Source of the DNA: Prevotella sp. E2-28
GTDB lineage: Bacteria; Bacteroidota; Bacteroidia; Bacteroidales; Bacteroidaceae
NCBI RefSeq assembly: GCF_022024055.1
Contig: NZ_CP091788.1
Location: 1,054,001 to 1,118,000 of the forward strand
Direction of reading: 5' to 3'
DNA length: 64,000 nt
In this document: positions 29,233 through 38,230 of the stretch, piece by piece
Numbering within the stretch: the stretch's first letter is position 1
Layout: each line of letters begins with the position of its first letter
Translations under genes and position numbers: made by a program
The notes under the pieces: generated by a model
Databases searched by the model: none
What the model saw: the letters and a program-made list of their open reading frames with translations, nothing else
Told to the model about the DNA's origin: nothing

Positions 29233-30744
29233 ATGAAAAAACATATCTACTCCTACATCGTGTTGCTGACTTCAGTCATGTTGTTCATGTCATCATGTGT
29301 GAATCATCCCGATGTTCCCTCTTCAGCTAAGGCGATCAGACGCCTGCCTGCTATTTTCCCTGATTATTGTAATGTCACCGTGCCTTGTAATATAGCACCG
29401 CTCAACTTCATGCTTCCCGTTGATCAGTATGATGAATGCGTGGCACGTTTTACGATGCCCAATGGTGAGCAGCAGACCTATGGTAACGGTGTGAAGGTAC
29501 AGATACCCGAGTCGGAATGGCATGCCATGCTCGATGCTTCCAAAGGCAAAAGTATGAAGGTCGAGGTTTGGGGACTGAAAGATGAAAATTGGCTGTCGTT
29601 CACTCCATTCGAGATATATGTAGCTAATCAGCCTATAGATGAATACCTGTCGTATCGTCTTATCGAACCCTCGTATGTGGCATGGGACTTCATGGAGATT
29701 GCCCAGCGCAACCTTACCTCGTTCGATGAAAATCAGATTTTCAATAATGAGGTCACCATGAACGACAAGAAGATAGGCCAGTGCATCAACTGTCATAGCT
29801 ATCAGAACTATAAGACGGACAATATGCTATTCCACGTACGTCTTTCTAATGCTGGTACCGTTATTGTGAATGATGGAAAGATATCGAAAGTCAATTTGAA
29901 GCGCGACTATACCATCTCTGGTGGTGTCTATCCCTCGTGGCATCCTACAGCCAAGTTGGTTGCCTTCTCAACCAATAAGACGCGACAGGCTTTCCATACT
30001 GAGAATCCCAATAAAATCGAGGTCTATGATCTGGCCAGCGACCTGATTCTCTATGATGTCACCACCGATTCGGTGAGTGTTATCTGCGAAGATCCCGAAC
30101 TCCTGGAGGTCTATCCCACATGGTCGCCCGATGGTAAATACCTCTACTACTGCAAGTCAGTTCCGCTTCCAGAAGAGTTACAAGGTCAGGACATCAGAAC
30201 CACCTACCAGAAGGTGCAATATAACCTCTATCGCCGTTCATTTGATATCGCATCCCACGCTTTCGGAGAAGAGGAGTTGATATATGATGCAGCCTCTGCC
30301 GATAAGAGCGTCACTTTGCCACGCGTCAGCCCCGATGGTCGCTATCTGCTGTTCGCACTTGGTCAGTATGGCTGTTTCCACAGCAGACACCGTGATGCTG
30401 ATATCGTTTGTATTCCTTTGAACGCATATTCTGGTGAAGCCCTTACGGCAGAGACCTCTTCGGCTATTGACCTCACTCTCCTCAATAGCGATGGCTATTC
30501 AGATAGTTATCCCTCATGGTCGAGCAACGGACATTGGATTATGTGTGCCAGTCGCCGTGATGATGACAACTACAGCCGAGTCTATTTTGCCTATTTCAAC
30601 AACGGAAATGTTGCAAAGGCATTCCTTTTGCCACAGGAAGATCCGGAATTGCATATCAGCCTCCTGAAGAGTTATAACCGCCCGGAGTTCATGGTTGAGC
30701 CCGTGAAAATCGGTGTCAAAGAATTCAGCAAGGTATTTGAATGA
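29233..30744 (+). CDS. Beta-propeller (PD40/TolB-like) lipoprotein with CxxCH motif, copy A
   Basis: Outer-membrane or periplasmic lipoprotein, lipobox Cys22 (LFMSSC). The N-terminal domain has YCNVTVPCNIAPLNF; then CINCH at residues 184-188, a c-type heme attachment signature; then propeller repeats PSWHPTAKLVAFS (about 234), PTWSPDGKYLYY (about 295), VSPDGRYLLFA and SYPSWSSNGHWIMCA. A Met198 and His201 follow the CxxCH closely and are kept in copy B (Met188, His191), so they could be axial ligands. Heme binding is inference; a zinc or structural role is possible. Met at 29233 chosen over 29194 because it starts the signal peptide. It overlaps copy B of DUF6057 by 4 bases. Confidence 0.8.
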   Translation: MKKHIYSYIVLLTSVMLFMSSCVNHPDVPSSAKAIRRLPAIFPDYCNVTVPCNIAPLNFMLPVDQYDECVARFTMPNGEQQTYGNGVKVQIPESEWHAMLDASKGKSMKVEVWGLKDENWLSFTPFEIYVANQPIDEYLSYRLIEPSYVAWDFMEIAQRNLTSFDENQIFNNEVTMNDKKIGQCINCHSYQNYKTDNMLFHVRLSNAGTVIVNDGKISKVNLKRDYTISGGVYPSWHPTAKLVAFSTNKTRQAFHTENPNKIEVYDLASDLILYDVTTDSVSVICEDPELLEVYPTWSPDGKYLYYCKSVPLPEELQGQDIRTTYQKVQYNLYRRSFDIASHAFGEEELIYDAASADKSVTLPRVSPDGRYLLFALGQYGCFHSRHRDADIVCIPLNAYSGEALTAETSSAIDLTLLNSDGYSDSYPSWSSNGHWIMCASRRDDDNYSRVYFAYFNNGNVAKAFLLPQEDPELHISLLKSYNRPEFMVEPVKIGVKEFSKVFE

Positions 30745-32132
30745 AGCATATACCTCTTTTATATACGCTCCTTTTGGGTGTGGCAGTCCTGCTTTTTTTC
30801 GGACTGGCCTATCCGCACCATCTGCACTATCAGGAGCAGTATCAGTTATTTCTCTTTGATAGTACCTATGTGGGAGATATCGTAAAACATCCAGGTGGCG
30901 TAGCCGACCTCTTAGGTCGTTTCTGCACACAGTTTTTCCTTTTCGCCTGGGTAGGTGCTTTGATAATAGCATTGCTATTGATGTCTGTACAGCTCTTAGT
31001 GCTCCGCTTGGCTAACTATGGTTGGCTTTATGGCCTAAGTTTTGTTCCTTCATTCCTGCTTTGGTTCTTTTTACTCGATGAGAATGCTCTGTTAGGTGGC
31101 GTATGGGCCGTCCTGCTTACACTACTTGCCATTAATGGCTACCTTTTGTTGCCAAAAGGGTGGGGGCGACGTGTCGCTATATTGATTGTCATTCCTATTC
31201 TTTATTGGATGGTAGGTCCTGCATTAGGCGGTAGCCATTATTATCGTTATCCTCATGTGACTCCCTATATTCTTTATGCTGCATGGCTCTCAGCGGTTAT
31301 CCTTCCGCTTCTTATTCGTGTCTGCTGCAAATGGGTAAATGCTTCTCATCTGTCACCTTTCATCTCTCATCTCATACCTCTTCTTGTGTTTATCGTTATG
31401 GGAACTTTCGTTTGGAAGAACGCTAATTTCAAGGCAGAAAAGGTGATGCAGTATGATTTTATGGCACGTCATCAGCAGTGGAACCGCATCCTTGAGACCA
31501 TTAATGCAGAGAAACCTAATAATCAAATAGGTGTGACGGTACAGAATCTGGCCTTAGGAATGCGTGGTTTGCTTGTTGACCACCTGTTTGAATATCATCA
31601 GAACGGTATCGCAGGACTTTTGCCTGATGTCAAACGTGATGCCACCAGTCCTTTGCCTACAGCTGAAGCCTTCTATCAGCTGGGTATGATTAATATGGCT
31701 CAGCGAACGATTTTCGAGGCCCAGGAATCTATTCTTGACTTCCAGAAGAGTGGACGTTGTTATAAGCGACTGGCTCAGACAAATCTTATCAACGGTAATT
31801 ACGAAGTCTCTCGCAAATACCTATTGGCTCTGCAGAAAACCCTCTTCTATCGTGAATGGGCTAATGAGACCCTGCCGCTATTGGAAAATGAAGAGGCGAT
31901 AGCCAAGCATCCAGAATACGGACGTCTACGCCAGTTAGCTTATACAAAGGACTTAGGAGATTTTTACTTTGGTGACCACATTACCCCTCAGATGCTTGAA
32001 GATCTTTTCTTTAGAAATACAGAAAATCGTCTTGCCTATGAATATCTGGTGGCTTACTATATGTTGACGGGTGATCGTGACGGCTATGCCAAGCTGCAAC
32101 GCCGTCTGAACGAAGTGAAAAACGAAAAATAA
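30741..32132 (+). CDS. DUF6057-type inner-membrane protein, copy B (463 aa)
   Basis: Paralog of the protein at 27417, shorter. About seven hydrophobic helices occupy residues 1-230, followed by a soluble helical part with FYQLGMINMAQRTIFEAQES and RLAQTNLINGNYEVSRKYL, TPR-like. The start overlaps the preceding lipoprotein stop (ATGA), indicating translational coupling. Function is unknown. A short tract of in-frame tandem repeats (31344-31380) encodes SHLSPFISHL, probably a slippage insertion. Confidence 0.65.
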   Translation: MKHIPLLYTLLLGVAVLLFFGLAYPHHLHYQEQYQLFLFDSTYVGDIVKHPGGVADLLGRFCTQFFLFAWVGALIIALLLMSVQLLVLRLANYGWLYGLSFVPSFLLWFFLLDENALLGGVWAVLLTLLAINGYLLLPKGWGRRVAILIVIPILYWMVGPALGGSHYYRYPHVTPYILYAAWLSAVILPLLIRVCCKWVNASHLSPFISHLIPLLVFIVMGTFVWKNANFKAEKVMQYDFMARHQQWNRILETINAEKPNNQIGVTVQNLALGMRGLLVDHLFEYHQNGIAGLLPDVKRDATSPLPTAEAFYQLGMINMAQRTIFEAQESILDFQKSGRCYKRLAQTNLINGNYEVSRKYLLALQKTLFYREWANETLPLLENEEAIAKHPEYGRLRQLAYTKDLGDFYFGDHITPQMLEDLFFRNTENRLAYEYLVAYYMLTGDRDGYAKLQRRLNEVKNEK

Positions 32133-32142
32133 GAATACAGAC

Positions 32143-33627
32143 ATGATATATTTCAATCGCATATCCTTTTGCCTTTTTCTTTTATTGCTTTTCTTCGCTA
32201 GTTGTGAAGAAAAGGTTAGCGATGCTAAGTTGGAGCCTGAGCAGCCTCGGATATATCCCGATTACATTGGGGTAACCGTCCCCGTAAATATAGCTCCGCT
32301 TTGCTTCTGCATGGCAGATGAAGATGCCTTGCTGATTGATGCCGTCATTACCGATAGTCATGGCAATAACTTACATTGTCAAGGTGAAGAATCTGTTGAT
32401 TTCGACCTTGATGACTGGCATGCATTGCTTGCTCAGAACTGTGGTGACTCGCTCCTTGTTACTGTTTCGGCTAAATACGCTGACGGTTGGCATACTTATT
32501 CCCCCTTTTCTATCTACGTCAGTCCTGACAGTATCGACTATGGTATCTGCTACCGTTTGATTGAGCCAGGTTATGAGGTGTGGAGTAAAATGGGTATTTA
32601 CGAACGCGATTTGTCCTCATTTGATGAGCGCGCGTTGATTGAGAATACCCAGTTCGAGGGTTGCGTCAACTGCCATAGCTTTAATCGTGGCAATTCTGCT
32701 GATATGAGTCTGCATATTCGAGGTTCTCATGGTGCTACACTTTTGCGACAGAACGGAGGACCTATCACCGCTTATAACACCAAGACCGATCAGACACTTG
32801 GTCTTTGTGTCTATCCTTACTGGCATCCATCTGGTCGCTATATAGCTTATTCTACTAACGCCACGAGTCAGTCATTCCATAGTGCTGATCCTAACCGTAT
32901 AGAGGTTTTTGATACAGCTTCCGACCTTCAGGTCTATGATATCGATAATAATGAGTTGCTGCTTTCGCCGCTTCTCAAGCAGGATTCCGTTTATGAAACC
33001 TATCCCGTTTTCTCGGCCGACGGAAAATCGCTATATTTCTGTGCAGCCACTGCCCTTCCTGAGGATAGTCATGAGTTGGATTCCATCCGCTATAATCTCT
33101 GTCGTATTGATTTTGATCCTGCAACGGGTAACTTCGGTAATCGCATAGATACCATTATCAATGCTGAGGTTATGCAGAAGTCTATATCCTTCCCTCGTCC
33201 CTCTTACGATGGACGTTTCCTCTGCTACACACTCTCTGATTACGGACAATTCAGCATTTGGCATCATGAGGCCGACCTATATCTGCTGGACCTCACAACA
33301 GGTCAGAGTCGTCTTATGACTGAGGCTAATTCTGAAGATACAGAATCTTTTCATAACTGGAGTTCAAACTCGCGTTGGCTTGTGCTAAGTTCCCGTCGCG
33401 ATGATGGCCTTTATACCCGTCCTTATTTTTGTCATGTTGATGATAAAGGCACGGTTTCCAAGGCTTTCATGTTGCCGCAGCAGAATCCACGCCGCTTTTA
33501 TCGCGATCGTTTCTTCTCCTTCAATGTGCCCGATTTCATTATCGGCCCAACAGATTTCGATGGGCGTCAGGCAAGTCGAATTATCAATAATGACTTTCGA
33601 AAGAATTTTGGGGTAAGGCAGCGGTAG
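32143..33627 (+). CDS. Beta-propeller lipoprotein with CxxCH motif, copy B
   Basis: Paralog of the lipoprotein at 29233. Lipobox Cys21 (LFFASC); N-terminal YIGVTVPVNIAPLCF; CVNCH at residues 174-178; propeller repeats including PYWHPSGRYIAYSTN, PVFSADGKSLYFC and NWSSNSRWLVLSSRRDD. The Met/His pair after the CxxCH is kept (Met188, His191). It follows DUF6057 copy B by 10 bases and closes the quartet; no terminator hairpin is obvious after it. Together with copy A this indicates duplication of a membrane-protein/lipoprotein pair. Confidence 0.8.
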   Translation: MIYFNRISFCLFLLLLFFASCEEKVSDAKLEPEQPRIYPDYIGVTVPVNIAPLCFCMADEDALLIDAVITDSHGNNLHCQGEESVDFDLDDWHALLAQNCGDSLLVTVSAKYADGWHTYSPFSIYVSPDSIDYGICYRLIEPGYEVWSKMGIYERDLSSFDERALIENTQFEGCVNCHSFNRGNSADMSLHIRGSHGATLLRQNGGPITAYNTKTDQTLGLCVYPYWHPSGRYIAYSTNATSQSFHSADPNRIEVFDTASDLQVYDIDNNELLLSPLLKQDSVYETYPVFSADGKSLYFCAATALPEDSHELDSIRYNLCRIDFDPATGNFGNRIDTIINAEVMQKSISFPRPSYDGRFLCYTLSDYGQFSIWHHEADLYLLDLTTGQSRLMTEANSEDTESFHNWSSNSRWLVLSSRRDDGLYTRPYFCHVDDKGTVSKAFMLPQQNPRRFYRDRFFSFNVPDFIIGPTDFDGRQASRIINNDFRKNFGVRQR

Positions 33628-33643
33628 CGTTCCTTCTATCGTT

Positions 33644-33927
33644 TTACCTTACCAGCACTTTTCTACCATTAATAATCTTTACACCTTTTTGATGCCTTCT
33701 CATATCGCTTACCCGATATTGAGAAGGTTTCGTTTGTAGAACTCGTTGCAGGCATATTAACTGTATTGATACCGGCTGTGATATCTTCAAAATTTGAATG
33801 CCGAGTTCCCAATATTTGTTACAGAGTTCGGAATCGTGATAGAGGTAAGAGCTCTACAGCCAGAGAAAGCACTCTCGCCAATGCTCTCCACCGAGTTTGG
33901 AATGGAAACTTCAGTTATTTTGTAGCA
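33644..33927 (-). pseudogene. Decayed BspA-like leucine-rich-repeat surface protein fragment
   Basis: On the minus strand, one frame reads CYKITEV, then [16 protein letters not shown] and [13 protein letters not shown], two classic BspA-type repeats, then a stop. A shifted frame gives EDITAGINTVNMPATSS and SISGKRYEK, and a further shift gives QKGVKIINGRKVLVR ending at 33644-33646, which is a typical Prevotella C-terminal tail. So the 3' end of a secreted LRR protein survives with at least one stop and one frameshift. This occupies most of the 420-base gap between the CxxCH lipoprotein and GH115; the rest (33928-34047) holds only the GH115 promoter. Confidence 0.75.
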
Positions 33928-34018
33928 ATTATGTATCGAATACAGTTTGACGGCTTAGTTCGGTACTTTTTCCAATACATTTGAGACATTGTCGAAAGAC
34001 GATTCGCGTAAAAAGTTA

Positions 34019-34026
34019 TAATTTTG
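34019..34026 (+). promoter_or_regulatory. -7 promoter element of the GH115 gene
   Basis: TAATTTTG lies 21 bases before the ATG at 34048. The -33 region is weak. Confidence 0.5.
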
Positions 34027-34047
34027 TAGCCAAAACTTAAAACAGAC

Positions 34048-36534
34048 ATGAGAATAAGAAAAATCGTATTAATCCTATTTTGCTTAACACTGGTTGGCAC
34101 GATGCGTGCTGCCCAGCAGTTCGTTAGTTTTTCATCACAGCAAGATGCAATATCGTTGACTGGTGCAACTATTGGCTACAGTTCTCAGGAATATGAGGGC
34201 GTGAAAATTGCCATCAACAACCTGAAAGCTGATATCGAGAAGGTGCTGGGAAAGGCTCCCGTCCTTTCAGAGGGATCAGGAGAGGCTTCCATCCTGATTG
34301 GTACCATTGGCAAGAATAAAGACATTGACCGTTTGAAACTAGCCGACCTGAAAGGCAAGCGTGAGAAATTCATCATTACGACTGTTGACAATCAGATTGT
34401 CATTGCAGGTAGCGACCGCCGCGGTACTATCTATGGTGTCTATGAATTGAGTCGCCAGTTGGGCGTGTCGCCTTGGTACTACTGGGCTGACGTCCCTGTT
34501 GAGAAACACAATGAAGCCTATTTTATAAAAGGTACATATACAGATGGTGAACCTGCTGTAGAGTTTCGTGGTATCTTCCTCAACGATGAGGCTCCCTGCC
34601 TTACCTCATGGGTGAAGAATACCTTTGGTACTGATTATGGTGATCATCATTTCTATGAGAAGGTGTTTGAGCTGATTCTCCGTTTGAAGGGTAACATGAT
34701 GTGGCCTGCTATGTGGGGATGGGCTTTCTATGCCGACGATCCTGAGAATGGAAAACTGGCCGACCGTATGGGTGTGATGATGGGTACCTCTCATCATGAG
34801 CCTATGGCACGCAACCATCAGGAATATGCCCGTCATCGCAGGGAATGGGGCGCTTGGAATTATCAGACCAATCAGCAGAAGCTCGACCAGTTCTTCCGCG
34901 AAGGTATCGAGCGCATGAAAGGTACAGAGGATATCGTAACCATCGGTATGCGTGGCGATGGTGATGAGGCCATGAGCGACAAGGCTGATACTAAACTCAT
35001 GGAGCGTATCATCAACAACCAACGTAAGATTATCAAGGAGGTAACAGGCAAACCTGCTGAGAAGACCACTCAGGTGTGGGCCTTATATAAAGAGGTGCAG
35101 GACTACTATGATGCAGGTCTGCGCGTGCCTGATGATGTGATGATTCTTATCAGCGATGATAACTGGGGCGATATCCGTCGTGTGCCTGTAAATGCGAAAG
35201 AACGCAGTCGTAAAGGTGGCTGGGGTATCTACTACCATGTGGACTATGTTGGTGCACCTCGTAACACGAAGTGGCTCAACGTTACCCAGACCCAGCAGAT
35301 GTTTGAACAGCTCTCGCTGGCCTACGACTTTGGTATCCAGCGTATGTGGATCCTGAACGTTGGCGACCTGAAGCCTATGGAGTATCCCATCCAGCTGTTT
35401 ATGGATATGGCTTGGAATCCGAAGGAATACACCCAGCAGAATGTTACCGACCACACGCAGCATTTCTTTACCAGTGTGCTCGGCAGTTCTACTGCCGAGG
35501 AAGCTGCCTCTATTTATAACCAGAACTGCCAGTATATGGCTCGCGTTACGCCCGAGATGCTGGATGCCCGTACGTATAACGTCGAGACAGGCGAATGGAA
35601 ACAGGTGGCTGATGAGTATCAGCGTTTGGAGACCCGTGCTCTTCGTCTCTTTGCCGAAGTGCCTCAGGAATCTCAAGATGCTTATCGTCAGCTCATTCTC
35701 TTCCCCGTTCAGGCTATGGCAAATCTCTATGATATGTACTACGCTCAGGCTATGAACCATTATCTGGCTGAGCGCAACAGTCCTGATGCTAACGAGTGGG
35801 CGAAACACGTAGAAAAGTGCTTCAAGCGCGACTCCTTACTTTGCCTATATTATAATAAGGTGTTGAGTCAGGGTAAATGGGATGGCATGATGACTCAGAA
35901 GCATATTGGCTATCGCAATTGGAATGATAATTTCCGTCGTGACATGTTGCCTGCTACCAAAAAGGTAGAAGCAAAAGAGCAGGGAGGCTATGTGTTTAGT
36001 CCCAATATCGGCTATGTATCTATGGAGGCTGAGCATTTCTTTGCCAACAAAGCCAGTGAAGAGACCCAGTGGAGTGTTTATCCCTATTATGGACGTACAC
36101 GTAGTGCTGTAGCCTTGACGCCCTACACCAAACCTGTAGGCGATGCTTCGCTAACTTATCGTTTCGCGCTTCCTACGGATGCTCATGCGCCCAAGACTGT
36201 GAAGGTGCATGTCATCGTGAAATCTACACTTGACTTCCTTAACGTGGGAGGCCATGAATGTGTTATTAGTCTGGATGGCGGTGAGGCTCAGACTGTTAAC
36301 TTCAACAAGACCCTTGTTGACCGTCAGCCCTATATGTACTCTGAGTTCTATCCCACTATTGCCCGTCGTGTAGTAGAAAAGGTCGTAGAGTTGCCTGTTG
36401 GTCAGGCTGATGTACATGAGTTGTCGCTCAAGCCTAAACATCCAGGTATTGTCTTTGAGAAAATCGTAGTCGATTTCGGTGGCTATCGTCCTTCCTATCT
36501 GTTTATGACGGAATCTGAATATAAAAAGGAATAG
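34048..36534 (+). CDS. GH115 xylan alpha-glucuronidase
   Basis: Removes (4-O-methyl)glucuronic acid side chains from glucuronoxylan, including internal ones. Signal peptide about 1-21 (ends TMRAA); an N-terminal domain with EYEGVKIAINNLKADI; the GH115 barrel (about 165-520) with VEFRGIFLNDEAPCLTSW, KGNMMWPAMWGWAF and MGTSHHEPMARN; the C-terminal sandwich (about 650-828) with YVSMEAEHFF. The length of 828 aa matches the family. All core segments are intact. Transcribed alone, closed by a terminator; close to the GH98, GH43 and GH3 xylan genes. Confidence 0.93.
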   Translation: MRIRKIVLILFCLTLVGTMRAAQQFVSFSSQQDAISLTGATIGYSSQEYEGVKIAINNLKADIEKVLGKAPVLSEGSGEASILIGTIGKNKDIDRLKLADLKGKREKFIITTVDNQIVIAGSDRRGTIYGVYELSRQLGVSPWYYWADVPVEKHNEAYFIKGTYTDGEPAVEFRGIFLNDEAPCLTSWVKNTFGTDYGDHHFYEKVFELILRLKGNMMWPAMWGWAFYADDPENGKLADRMGVMMGTSHHEPMARNHQEYARHRREWGAWNYQTNQQKLDQFFREGIERMKGTEDIVTIGMRGDGDEAMSDKADTKLMERIINNQRKIIKEVTGKPAEKTTQVWALYKEVQDYYDAGLRVPDDVMILISDDNWGDIRRVPVNAKERSRKGGWGIYYHVDYVGAPRNTKWLNVTQTQQMFEQLSLAYDFGIQRMWILNVGDLKPMEYPIQLFMDMAWNPKEYTQQNVTDHTQHFFTSVLGSSTAEEAASIYNQNCQYMARVTPEMLDARTYNVETGEWKQVADEYQRLETRALRLFAEVPQESQDAYRQLILFPVQAMANLYDMYYAQAMNHYLAERNSPDANEWAKHVEKCFKRDSLLCLYYNKVLSQGKWDGMMTQKHIGYRNWNDNFRRDMLPATKKVEAKEQGGYVFSPNIGYVSMEAEHFFANKASEETQWSVYPYYGRTRSAVALTPYTKPVGDASLTYRFALPTDAHAPKTVKVHVIVKSTLDFLNVGGHECVISLDGGEAQTVNFNKTLVDRQPYMYSEFYPTIARRVVEKVVELPVGQADVHELSLKPKHPGIVFEKIVVDFGGYRPSYLFMTESEYKKE

Positions 36535-36558
36535 GACATAGGGAAAAAGTGAATAATT

Positions 36559-36612
36559 GCTACCGCCTATACGTTGAGATATTAAAAAATATTAGGCGGT
36601 AGCATATTTTTT
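36559..36612 (+). terminator. Terminator after the GH115 gene
   Basis: GCTACCGCCT (36559-36568) pairs with AGGCGGTAGC (36594-36603), ten perfect pairs, followed by an ATATTTTTT run. The loop is 25 bases. Confidence 0.75.
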
Positions 36613-36622
36613 ACTATTAACT

Positions 36623-36652
36623 TTTGATTTTATCCTTTTTTTAGTACCTTTG
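36623..36652 (+). promoter_or_regulatory. Promoter of the exbB operon
   Basis: TTTG (36623-36626), an 18-base spacer and TACCTTTG (36645-36652), 23 bases before the ATG at 36676, fit the Bacteroidales arrangement. Confidence 0.6.
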
Positions 36653-36675
36653 CGGGCAAATTGTAATTATAAAGA

Positions 36676-37500
36676 ATGAAAAAACTTACAATTGCCCTTC
36701 TTACAGCAGGATTGCTGCTGACAGGGCAGATAGTCTGTGCTCAGGATTCACTACAAAATACGACTGAGACTGTCGTGGTTGATAGTGCCGCATCCGAACT
36801 CTCTGTAGAAGAGATGATTGGCGACGAAGATATGTCAGAGCTGGCCGAGATGGCAGCAAGCGAGCTTGGGATGCACCAACAGTTAAGAGAGAAATTCGTT
36901 GAGGGTGATCCGCGCTATATGTCGTTGGTAGCCTTCGCATTGATTATCGGTCTGGCTTTGTGTATTGAGCGTATCATCTACTTGACACGTTCAGAGATTA
37001 ACACCAAGAAACTGCTCTCCGATATTGAGACGAAAGTTGAGAGTGGTGATGTGGAAGGTGCTAAGAGCATTTGTCGCAACACGCGCGGACCTGTGGCCAG
37101 TGTATGTTATCAGGGACTGATGCATATCACGGAACCAGCTGAGGATATTGAGCGTAGCATCGTCAGTTACGGTCAGGTGCTTACCTCTCGTTTGGAGCGA
37201 GGTTGCTCGTGGATTAAGCTCTGTATTGCTATTGCTCCCTCATTAGGATTCTTGGGAACCGTGATTGGTATGGTGATGGCCTTCGACCAGATTCAGGCTG
37301 AGGGCGATATTGGTCCTACTATCGTGGCTGAAGGTATGAAGGTAGCCCTGATTACTACTATCTTTGGTATTATCGTGGCTCTTATCCTGCAGGTGTTCTA
37401 CAACTTTGTGAACTCTCGCATAGACCGCCTGACTACCCAGATGGAGGAAGGCGCCATTAACTTGATGGATATCATCGCAAAGGTAAAAGTGAAGAGTTAA
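36676..37500 (+). CDS. exbB: ExbB/TolQ-type proton-channel protein
   Basis: Inner-membrane stator of the TonB motor that energises SusC-type transporters. An N-terminal signal-like segment (1-22) and acidic periplasmic stretch are followed by helix 1 (about 93-110), a cytoplasmic loop and the ExbB signature helices with APSLGFLGTVIGMVMAFD and ALITTIFGIIVALILQVFYN. 274 aa is usual for Bacteroidetes. First gene of an operon with a 33-residue peptide and two ExbD genes. Confidence 0.93.
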   Translation: MKKLTIALLTAGLLLTGQIVCAQDSLQNTTETVVVDSAASELSVEEMIGDEDMSELAEMAASELGMHQQLREKFVEGDPRYMSLVAFALIIGLALCIERIIYLTRSEINTKKLLSDIETKVESGDVEGAKSICRNTRGPVASVCYQGLMHITEPAEDIERSIVSYGQVLTSRLERGCSWIKLCIAIAPSLGFLGTVIGMVMAFDQIQAEGDIGPTIVAEGMKVALITTIFGIIVALILQVFYNFVNSRIDRLTTQMEEGAINLMDIIAKVKVKS

Positions 37501-37532
37501 AAGTGAAAAATTTGCTACCGCATTAAGAAATA

Positions 37533-37634
37533 ATGGTTGACGTTCTGCTCTATACTATTTATATCATGCTAGGCCTGCTGGTGGGTCTGGTAATATGGTC
37601 GTTTGTTCATCAGTTTACGACCCATAACGACTGA
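37533..37634 (+). CDS. 33-residue single-pass membrane peptide between exbB and exbD
   Basis: An ATG at 37533 opens a 33-codon frame ending TGA at 37634. The sequence has one hydrophobic helix (LLYTIYIMLGLLVGLVIW) and a charged C-terminus (HQFTTHND). It lies 32 bases after exbB and 5 bases before exbD, so it is within the operon. Its size hides it from usual gene finders. A role as a small ExbB/ExbD-associated subunit is inference; a check of other Bacteroidales operons would decide it. Confidence 0.6.
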   Translation: MVDVLLYTIYIMLGLLVGLVIWSFVHQFTTHND

Positions 37635-37639
37635 TTCGG

Positions 37640-38230
37640 ATGTTTGCGAGGAGAAAAAAGGAGATGCCTGGTTTGGATACCACATCGACAGCAGATATCT
37701 CATTCATGCTGTTGATTTTCTTCCTTGTAACCTCATCCATGGATACCGACTGGGGATTATCCCGCCAATTGCCACCACCTGAGAATCAGGCTCAAGAGGA
37801 GGAACTAGTTGTAAAACAGCGTAATGCTCTTTGTCTGCGACTCAATGCCGAGAACCAGCTTACCTGTAATGATGAGCCCCTGGCTGTTGACGACTTGTCG
37901 CAGCGTGTAGAGGAGTTTGTGGCTAATAGTGCCAATGACCCTACATTACCAGAAAAGAGTGAGCGCGAGGTGCACCTCATGGGACGTTGTCAGGTGAGTG
38001 ATCGTCATGTGATCATCGTTGAGGTCAGTCCTAAGGCTACCTATGATGCATATTTCCAGATGCAGAATGCTGTAGTGGCAGGGTATAATCATCTGCGTGA
38101 TGAGTTGGCAAAAGAAAAGTTTCATCATCCCTATGCCAAATGCAATGCTGAGGAACGTGATGCCATCGCCATGGTTTATCCGCAGCGCATCAGCGAGCAG
38201 GCTTTAGAAGGGAAAGGGGGGGAGGAATGA
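37640..38230 (+). CDS. exbD: ExbD/TolR-type protein 1
   Basis: Rotor-side component of the TonB motor. The N-terminus has KKEMPGLDTTSTADISFMLL with the conserved membrane Asp of ExbD in TADISFMLLIFFLVT, then a periplasmic domain. 196 aa is longer than the classical protein (about 140), due to periplasmic loops. It overlaps the next gene by 4 bases (ATGA), so the pair is translationally coupled. Confidence 0.9.
   Translation: MFARRKKEMPGLDTTSTADISFMLLIFFLVTSSMDTDWGLSRQLPPPENQAQEEELVVKQRNALCLRLNAENQLTCNDEPLAVDDLSQRVEEFVANSANDPTLPEKSEREVHLMGRCQVSDRHVIIVEVSPKATYDAYFQMQNAVVAGYNHLRDELAKEKFHHPYAKCNAEERDAIAMVYPQRISEQALEGKGGEE

Noticed and set aside
35083..35808. Long minus-strand frame opposite the GH115 gene
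   Set aside because: Antisense shadow of GH115, with no signal peptide or family motif.
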